From Misgurnus anguillicaudatus (lineage: Eukaryota > Chordata > Actinopteri > Cypriniformes > Cobitidae), in contig NC_073343.2 in the NCBI RefSeq assembly GCF_027580225.2, forward strand, positions 992,001 to 1,056,000: a DNA stretch of 64,000 nucleotides, read 5' to 3'. The first letter of the stretch is position 1; every line of letters begins with the position of its first letter. Below are positions 59,501 through 64,000 of the stretch, one piece after another. The translations under genes were made by a program, and so were the position numbers. The notes below the pieces were generated by a model that did no database searches, was not told the origin of the DNA, and was given only the letters and a program-made list of their open reading frames with translations.

Positions 59501-62496
59501 AACACCCTGCTATTTTGCAAGTTCTCCCACTTAGAAATCATGGAGGGGTCTGAAATTGTCATCGTAGGTGCATGTTCACTGTGAGAGACATAATCTAAAA
59601 AAAATCCAGAAATCACAAATAAGTATTTGAACACCTGTCTATCAGCTAGAATTCTGACCCTCAAAGACCTGTTAGTCTGCCTTTAAAATGTCCACCTCCA
59701 CTCCATTTATTATCCTAAATTAGATGCAACTGTTTGAGGTCGTTAGCTGCATAAAGACACCTGTCCACCCCATACAATCAGTAAGAATCCAACTACTGCC
59801 ATGGCCAAGACCAAAGAGCTGTCCATAAACACTAGAGACAAAATTGTACACCTCCACAAGGCTGGAAAAGGCTACAGGGAAATTGCCAAGCAGCTTGGTG
59901 AAAAAAGGTCCACTGTTGGAGCAATCATTAGAAAATGGAAGAAGCTAAACATGACTGTCAATCTTCTTTTGGACTGGGGCTCCATGCAAGATCTCATCTC
60001 GTGGGGTCTCAATGATCCTAAGAAAGGTGAGAAATCAGCCCAGAACTACACAGGAGGAGCTGGTCAATGACCTGTAAAGAGCTGGGACCACCGTTTCCAA
60101 GGTTACTGTTGGTAACACACTAAGACGTCATGGAAGGTTCCCCTGCTTAAACCAGCACATGTCCAGGCCCGTCTTAAGTTTGCCAATGATCATTTGGATG
60201 ATCCAGAGAAGTCATGGGAGAAAGTCATGTGGTCAGAACTTTTTGGTCTTAATTCCACTAAACGTGTTTGGAGGAAGAAAAATTATGAGGACCATTCCAA
60301 GAACACCATCCATACTGTGAAGCAAGGGGTGGTAGCATTATGCTTTGGGGGTGTTTTTCTGCACATGGGACAGGGCGACTGCACTGTATTGCGAGATTTT
60401 GGGGAACAACCTCCTTCCCTCAGTTAGAGCATTGAAGATGGGTTGAGGCTGGGTCTTCCAACATGACAATGACCCGAAGCACACAGCCAGGATAACCAAG
60501 GAGTGGACATGCACCTACAATGACAATTTCAGACCCCTCCATAATTTTTAAGTGGGAGAACTTCCAAAATAGCACAGTGTTCAAATACTTATTTTCCTCA
60601 CTGTAGTTTCATAGATAGATAGATAGATGCTTTTGGTAACACTTAATAATACAAGCAATGCTAGACGTTTTTTCTCCGAAGTAATTTGACCTGTTTTACT
60701 TATTTTTGCATGGATGGAGAGATTAACTAATGAACTAACAATAAGCATTATAGTTTTTTGCATTTATTTATCTTTGTTAATGTCAATACAACGATTTAAA
60801 GAAAATATATTAATAAATGCTGTTAATAAATTGTTAGTACATGTTAGCAAATGCATTAACTAATGTTTTTTGTAGTGTTAACATGCTTTTGTATTTTCAA
60901 GAAAACAGGAAAATGTGCACGTTATCTCATGAATAGTCAATGCACACAAAGTTCTGCTCATCTACATACAGAAGATATTTTAAGCACACGGTTGTAACCT
61001 TTAAGCAACTCTTGCATGCTTTACTGCCTTTGTAAACAGGGGGTATAGGAAAAACAACTTCCTGCGTAATCAGGAAACTCCCCCTCTCATGGTCTCTGCG
61101 TCAGTGGGCGACACAAAAGTAGGTTATAACAATGTGATTGAAATCATTTCCCTACAGCTGACTTGCTCATGGTCTCAAATTCATCTGTAATGCCAAGGGA
61201 AATTCCTCCCAAAAAGTCAGAACGGACTCAGTACGTGGAGAACGTGAATGCAATGACTTCTTTCATTCATTAAAAAAAATTCTTTCATGAATGACCCCAT
61301 TTATCTCTAACGATCAGATGGAAACGGTTAAAGGTCACAGATAGTCTGATTTATCTCTACAGTTGCTGGCAGTTATCTCAGAGCTGGAACAGCAGGGTCT
61401 GAACATCCTGGTGCTTGGTAGGAAGCACATGCTACGACCTTCCTGGAACTGGGACAGACAAAACATGAACAAGATCAAGCAGAAAGCCCACTGCTTCTTC
61501 ACAGAAAACATGTTAGTGTTGCCATTTACTTCACACATTACACCCATCCACACTGTCAGTTCATATTATTACATCAGAGGTACATCATTGATACCAAATG
61601 TTTAAATATCTGTGCCTAACTGGCACATATTAGGACCATTTTAAAGGGTACGGACCCAGTCACAGCTTGGGACCATTTATTGACCATTTTATGTGACAGT
61701 GTTGCATTTTAGGGCATTATAGACAAAGCATAATGAAGCTCCAAGATGCCTTTTTTTGGCCAGCATAAATCAGAGATAGCAAGCCCAGAATGCATTGCAA
61801 CAAGCAAAACACAAACAGTTTTAAATGTTGAGTTTTACTTTAGGACTGCAAACTGCAGTTTTTAAAATCACTATGAGGTTACATAACAGTTGGTTCTGGA
61901 ATGGAGACGCACGTATGGATAGCTTCACCCTCTGCTTGAGCCAATATAAAATGTAATGACTTCATGCATTAAAGGGACATTCAAAAGTGGAGTGTCCCTT
62001 TAAGGGTATTTTAATAGTGTCCTATTTCTTATCTTGGATAACTGTCACAGATCTGAAGATGACCCGTTTCTGCTGTATGCTGCTTTGCACTCGGGCATTC
62101 ACTGTAATTTTCTCAGTCGTGATCTGATGAGAGATCACAAGGCCTGCTTTCCAGACAGCCCCACCAGACGCCTCTTTTTCAAGTGGCAACGTGGTCATCA
62201 GTTAGTAATCAGTCATTACACCCCAGGAAAAAGGGTTCGGTTTCAGGTAGGTTTATAAATGAAGGGATGTTAAGTAGATGATGTGTGTTTTAAAGTACAG
62301 AACTGAGGTCAGATAATGATGTCATGTTTTACAGAGGATCGCCACTTATGACACCATCGTCCAGACGGCTGGCAGCTCCTGGCACATTCCATTCGATGAG
62401 AACGGAAGGGATAGAGCCACGTATGAAGTGCCTCAAAATTGGCTATGTCTTACTCAGGAGCACTCAGGGACTCAGGCTTTGGATTGTAAAATGTAA
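41507..62496 (+). CDS. prorp: Mitochondrial RNase P catalytic subunit (PRORP/MRPP3)
   Basis: PRORP cuts the 5' leader from mitochondrial precursor tRNAs, working with TRMT10C and HSD17B10 in animals. Exons 41507-42501, 42581-42628, 42876-43008, 57450-57557, 61363-61511, 62051-62246 and 62335-62496 give 596 residues (human 583). The first 45 or so residues are basic and lack acids, as expected of a mitochondrial targeting peptide. PPR-type helices occupy roughly residues 110-330. The split zinc site is intact: Cys351 and Cys354 (ECQHC), His560 (SWHIPF) and Cys581 (NWLCL). The metal-binding catalytic Asp residues are all present: Asp412 (VIDGLNVA), Asp481/Asp482 (SEDDPFLL) and Asp502 (SRDLMRDH). 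All junction phases agree. The donor at 43009 (GTCTGT) is weak. Stop TAA at 62494 is followed at once by an AATAAA (62498). Confidence 0.97.
43038..43732. mobile_element. 695-bp foldback element, TTAAAGGGACACT ends
   Basis: Left TTAAAGGGACACTCCACTTT; right end inverted (AAAGTGTCTCTTTAA). Long arms contain AGCTCCCCTAG and its inverse near 43674. The centre holds a second palindrome, GTTGCAATTTTCTAGGCA (43228) against TGCCTAGAAAATTGCAAC (43444). TTAA at both ends. Starts 30 bases after the prorp donor at 43009. Confidence 0.85.
44009..44394. mobile_element. DNA element with CAGGGTTCC ends, 6-bp duplication
   Basis: CAGGGTTCCTATGGGTCATG at the left and GGGAACCCTG at the right. TTTACA lies directly on both sides (44003-44008, 44395-44400). 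Ends are shared with 35688-36382, but the inside differs. Confidence 0.8.
44705..45036. mobile_element. MITE, TTAAAGGGATAGTTCACCC family
   Basis: Exact inverted ends of about 24 bp (TTAAAGGGATAGTTCACCC and inverse) with TTAA at both sides. Inner arms repeat ACTTCCATAGTAGGAAAA and its inverse. Relative nested at 13998-14428. Confidence 0.9.
45361..45750. other. Unexplained GC-richer segment, possible gene relic
   Basis: On the minus strand two overlapping frames (45744-45556 and 45632-45444) read like protein with a frame change between them (for example [20 protein letters not shown]). No family was recognised. No repeat ends were found. Confidence 0.15.
46381..47463. mobile_element. TTAA foldback element with tandemly amplified arm
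   Basis: TTAAAGGAAAACACCACCAT at the left is matched, inverted, by ATGGTGGTGTTTTCCTTTAA at the right. TTAA bounds both ends. The left arm continues for about 190 bp and is the inverse of the repeated unit. The right arm unit is present five times in tandem, landmarks ATGAGTAGTTACAC at 46607, 46768, 46928, 47088 and 47250, spacing 160-162 bp. A single original would have been about 430 bp. Confidence 0.9.
46607..47400. repeat. Tandem array, 5 x about 160 bp
   Basis: Units contain TATGGTGGCAC, ATAGGAATGAATGGG, GCTAACAC and GATTAAAAGTGCA-type words. The units are close to each other in sequence, so amplification is recent relative to insertion. The array lies wholly inside 46381-47463. Confidence 0.9.
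48880..48974. repeat. SINE-like repeat, left part, split by a hAT insertion
   Basis: ACGCATTTGTCAGATGCCTC, AAGCGACTTAG and TTCCCTGGATTCGAAC resemble a common fish repeat with GCATTTGGCAGACGC and TCGAACCC words. It resumes after the insertion at 50505 (ATTCGAACCCATGATCTT to about 50560). Confidence 0.65.
48975..50504. mobile_element. hAT-type element expanded into a tandem array
   Basis: ATTCGAAC lies directly at both sides (48967-48974 and 50505-50512): an exact 8-bp target duplication, the hAT hallmark. The left end is TAGTGCTGCCTCACGATTAA and the right end TGAGGCAGTACTA. The inside is eight to nine head-to-tail units. The landmark GAGGC before AGCACTAA occurs at 49206, 49375, 49536 (as GGGGC), 49705, 49874, 50042, 50205, 50371 and 50493. 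Spacing is 161-169 bp, with a short last unit of 122 bp. A single-copy relative is at 62961-63273. Confidence 0.92.
51719..52056. mobile_element. hAT-type element with 8-bp duplication ATATTAAG
   Basis: ATATTAAG is at 51711-51718 and 52057-52064. Ends TAGGGATGCACGATAT and ATTGGTGCATCCCTA are inverted. The inside holds ATATCG and TTATCGGC words. 338 bp, non-autonomous. A relative fragment is at 57065-57105. Confidence 0.92.
52430..53392. mobile_element. hAT-like element nested in the Tc1-like element
   Basis: Left CTGCCACAATTATTAAATCG and right inverse of CTAGGGCTGTCACAATTATG. The Tc1 left arm stops at ...CTATGTCAA (52423) and resumes at TATTGACAAACATG (53396), as shown by the intact right arm. 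It in turn carries the insert 52566-52860. Exact limits are uncertain by about 10 bases. Confidence 0.75.
52566..52860. mobile_element. hAT-type MITE with 8-bp duplication CCTTAACC
   Basis: CCTTAACC is at 52558-52565 and 52861-52868. Ends CAGTGGTTCTCAAACTTTTT and AGTTTGACAACCACTG are inverted. The inside is rich in GCGGCCCCCC. Innermost of three nested elements. Confidence 0.95.
54049..55047 (+). pseudogene. Tc1-like transposase remnant
   Basis: Pieces of a Tc1/mariner-type transposase are spread over several frames. An early helix region ([10 protein letters not shown]...) lies near 54060. A middle part with [20 protein letters not shown] follows (54590-54650). A C-terminal part with [18 protein letters not shown] is at 54849-54902; the Asp and the downstream Glu belong to the DDE catalytic set. 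Stops and frame changes interrupt it, so it is dead. The usual protein is about 340 residues. Confidence 0.85.
55454..56521. repeat. AT-rich repeat block with CACTG ends
   Basis: CACTGGAAAAAAAGGC at the left and TTTTTACAGTG at the right would be weak inverted ends of a larger element. It contains the clear foldback 56205-56408. Low certainty as one unit. Confidence 0.3.
56205..56408. mobile_element. 204-bp foldback MITE, CACTGAAAAAAATG ends
   Basis: Arms of about 75 bp are nearly exact inverses: CACTGAAAAAAATGATTCAT and GTAAGTGGTTGCAA on the left, TTGCAACCACTTAC and ATGAATCATTTTTTTCAGTG on the right. Almost the whole element can fold as one hairpin. Confidence 0.9.
57558..59478 (+). other. 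prorp intron 4, first part, no feature
   Basis: Between the exon ending at 57557 and the Tc1-like element at 59479 nothing clear is seen: AT-rich unique-looking sequence with no reading frame of note. TAGA/GGAT tracts lie just before 59479. Confidence 0.5.
59479..60603. mobile_element. Second Tc1-like element, internally deleted
   Basis: CAGTGAGGAAAATAAGTATT at the left and AATACTTATTTTCCTCACTG at the right, TA on both sides. It is 1125 bp against about 1.6 kb for whole elements. The transposase frame begins at 59801 and is cut by deletions and stops. A TAGA microsatellite flanks both sides (59469-59478, 60611-60628). Confidence 0.92.
59801..60540 (+). pseudogene. Tc1-like transposase remnant, N-terminal part intact
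   Basis: ATG at 59801 opens [20 protein letters not shown], followed by [20 protein letters not shown] and RKWKK: the paired-like helix-turn-helix DNA-binding domain of Tc1 transposases. The frame is lost after about residue 60. Further pieces ([33 protein letters not shown]) appear in other frames, and the C-terminal catalytic part is largely deleted. Confidence 0.85.
61969..62003. repeat. 35-bp hairpin, remnant of TTAAAGGGACA element
   Basis: TTAAAGGGACATTC and GTGTCCCTTTAA are inverted with only a few bases between. These are the outer ends of the 43038-43732 family with the inside lost. It lies in the prorp intron before 62051. Confidence 0.7.
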
Positions 62497-64000
62497 AATA
62501 AAAATAATATTATAAATATATATTTTTGTTTCTTCTTTATTAGTTGCCTGATTTGTTGTTTTATTATACAGGTGTAATTTAAGCTGTGGTTTTATATTGT
62601 AGCATTTAATTGTATAACATTTGCCGAAAATAATCCCCAAAATTCCTCCAGGAATATACTGTACAATAGAAACACTCGCATGAGGAATTTCCCAAAGTTT
62701 TAAAAGGAACATATTTGCATTATGTTCTTCATTTACAATTCTAAGCAAATATTTATTTGGCATAACAATTAGAGGACTGTGACTCGAAACTAATTATGTG
62801 TCTGGGGATTAACTAAACACTCCCTCCTGAACATTTACCACAGATACTGTATGTGCTATTAAGTAACACTGGTATATTTTTTATACTAAATAGTCCATTA
62901 CAGGATTGATAAAATGTACTTAATTTTAATGCTGTTTCTAAATCTATTTAGGCTTTTTACTAGTGCTGGGCAAAGATTAATCGCGATTAATCGCATACAA
63001 AATAAAAGTGATTTTTGGCATAATATGTGATTGTGTGCTGTGTGTAAATATTATGTATACATAAATACACACACATTCATGTATGTATTTAAGAAAAATT
63101 TACATGTGTATATATATTTCTCTATATTTTTTTATATTATATATAAATAAAACATTCTGAAATATATGTATGTGTGTGTGGTTAAATATACATAATAAAT
63201 ACACAGCACAAACTCATATACTATGCTAAAAATCACTTTTATTTTGTATGTGATTAATCTTTGCCCAGCACTACTTTTTTTACTATTAACTATTTTTTCT
63301 ATTCACTGTATTACTATTATTCATATGGCCCAAATGCCACAGTTATAAAGTATAGTCACGTAAACGGAGGATCTAATAAGTATTAAAGGGTGTGTGTAGT
63401 AATATGAAATAACTGGTATTTGACCCATGTCCCATCTGACCCACCTATAGTAACCAGAAAACCCTTCAAAGCTTCAAAAGCTAAATAAACCCACTCGACT
63501 TGTGTCATATATTTGAAGTGTCCTAAAGACATTTACTCCTCTACTTTCTTGTTTTGGATATCACAGGTTTTTTCCAGTTCTTATACACATTATTTTAAAG
63601 TAAACATCCTGAAACAAAAGAGAATGGGCATTGGGCACAGGTCAAGACTTTAATAAAAAAATGGATTATTTTTTATTTTGTTTAATTAAAACCTTTAAAA
63701 AAATTATTTTTGATGTTATTTTTTTAACACTTTTGCATCCTTTGAAGTTTAAACTGTTTTCTGGTTCTCGGTCAACATCCACTCCCATAGTAACCAGAAA
63801 ACCCAAAATAGCACTTTTAAAAAAATCTCCATTTGGGTTATGAAGAACAAGGACGGACATGACCAAGTAAATGACCAAGTTTGTGGATTTGGGTGAACTC
63901 TTTAAGAGTATTTTGTTTTGTTGAAACACGGTGTAATAAAGAATTTGAACTTTAAATCTTTATAAACAAATACAAACTTAAGTGGGTTTTACAGAGAGAC
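62497..64000. other. Downstream flank of prorp
   Basis: After the prorp stop, an AATAAA lies at 62498-62503. The foldback element at 62961-63273 is described separately. From 63274 to the end no coding exon is recognised. A phrase TAGTAACCAGAAAACCC occurs twice, near 63449 and 63789, and marks a local duplicated repeat. A late AATAAA lies near 63936. Confidence 0.5.
62961..63273. mobile_element. hAT-like foldback MITE, single-copy relative of 48975 array
   Basis: TAGTGCTGGGCAAAGATTAA at the left and TTAATCTTTGCCCAGCACTA at the right are exact inverses. Arms continue with CAAAATAAAAGTGATTTTTG and its inverse. Flanks CTTTTTAC and CTTTTTTTAC suggest a slightly altered 8-bp duplication. The layout (TAGTGCTG, GATTAATCG, AAAATAAAAGT, ATAATAT) mirrors 48975-50504. 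Confidence 0.88.

Noticed and set aside
1..64000. Endogenous virus or toxin genes
   Set aside because: No retroviral gag/pol/env-like frames, long terminal repeats or toxin-like proteins were recognised. All mobile DNA seen is of DNA-transposon or SINE type.

Overview
The window is vertebrate nuclear DNA from a teleost, most likely a cyprinid. It has multi-exon genes with GT-AG introns and a very high load of small inverted-repeat DNA transposons. Several repeat families look like those of zebrafish and carp, for example ends reading TTAAAGGGATAGTTCACCC and Tc1-like ends with CAGTG. Species cannot be fixed from sequence alone. Gene identities come from reading the translated exons against remembered vertebrate proteins; no search was run.

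Five protein-coding genes are present. (1) mia2 (MIA2/cTAGE5), plus strand, 1-20840. The 5' end, including the SH3-like domain, lies outside the window. A long luminal form and a short cTAGE5-type form with its own first exon (4499-4600) share the membrane segment, coiled coils and proline-rich tail. (2) fbxo33, minus strand, 31094-27607, four exons, followed by a long repeat-poor stretch that is probably its 3' UTR. (3) fam177a1, plus, 32472-33897, five exons. (4) ppp2r3c, minus, 40954-34652, thirteen exons, tail-to-tail with fam177a1. (5) prorp (mitochondrial RNase P nuclease, MRPP3), plus, 41507-62496, seven exons, head-to-head with ppp2r3c across a short CRE/ETS-type promoter and split by a 14.4 kb intron. 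In human, MIA2-FBXO33 and FAM177A1-PPP2R3C-PRORP are neighbours within two nearby parts of 14q, so this order fits conserved synteny.

The rest is mostly transposon-derived. The mia2 introns hold many foldback elements, some nested. The large prorp intron (43009-57449) is a transposon store. It contains two inverted-repeat elements whose inner part has been tandemly amplified into about 160 bp and 161-169 bp arrays. It also contains a Tc1-like element carrying a hAT element that carries another hAT element. Several hAT insertions show exact 8-bp target-site duplications.

Points of doubt: a one-base frame break in the large mia2 exon, an exon-like segment near 26.8 kb open on both strands, and the ends of all untranslated regions. 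The genes do not form an operon. They are separate housekeeping-type genes: ER export of large cargo, ubiquitin ligase adaptor, a FAM177 protein, PP2A regulation, and mitochondrial tRNA 5' processing.
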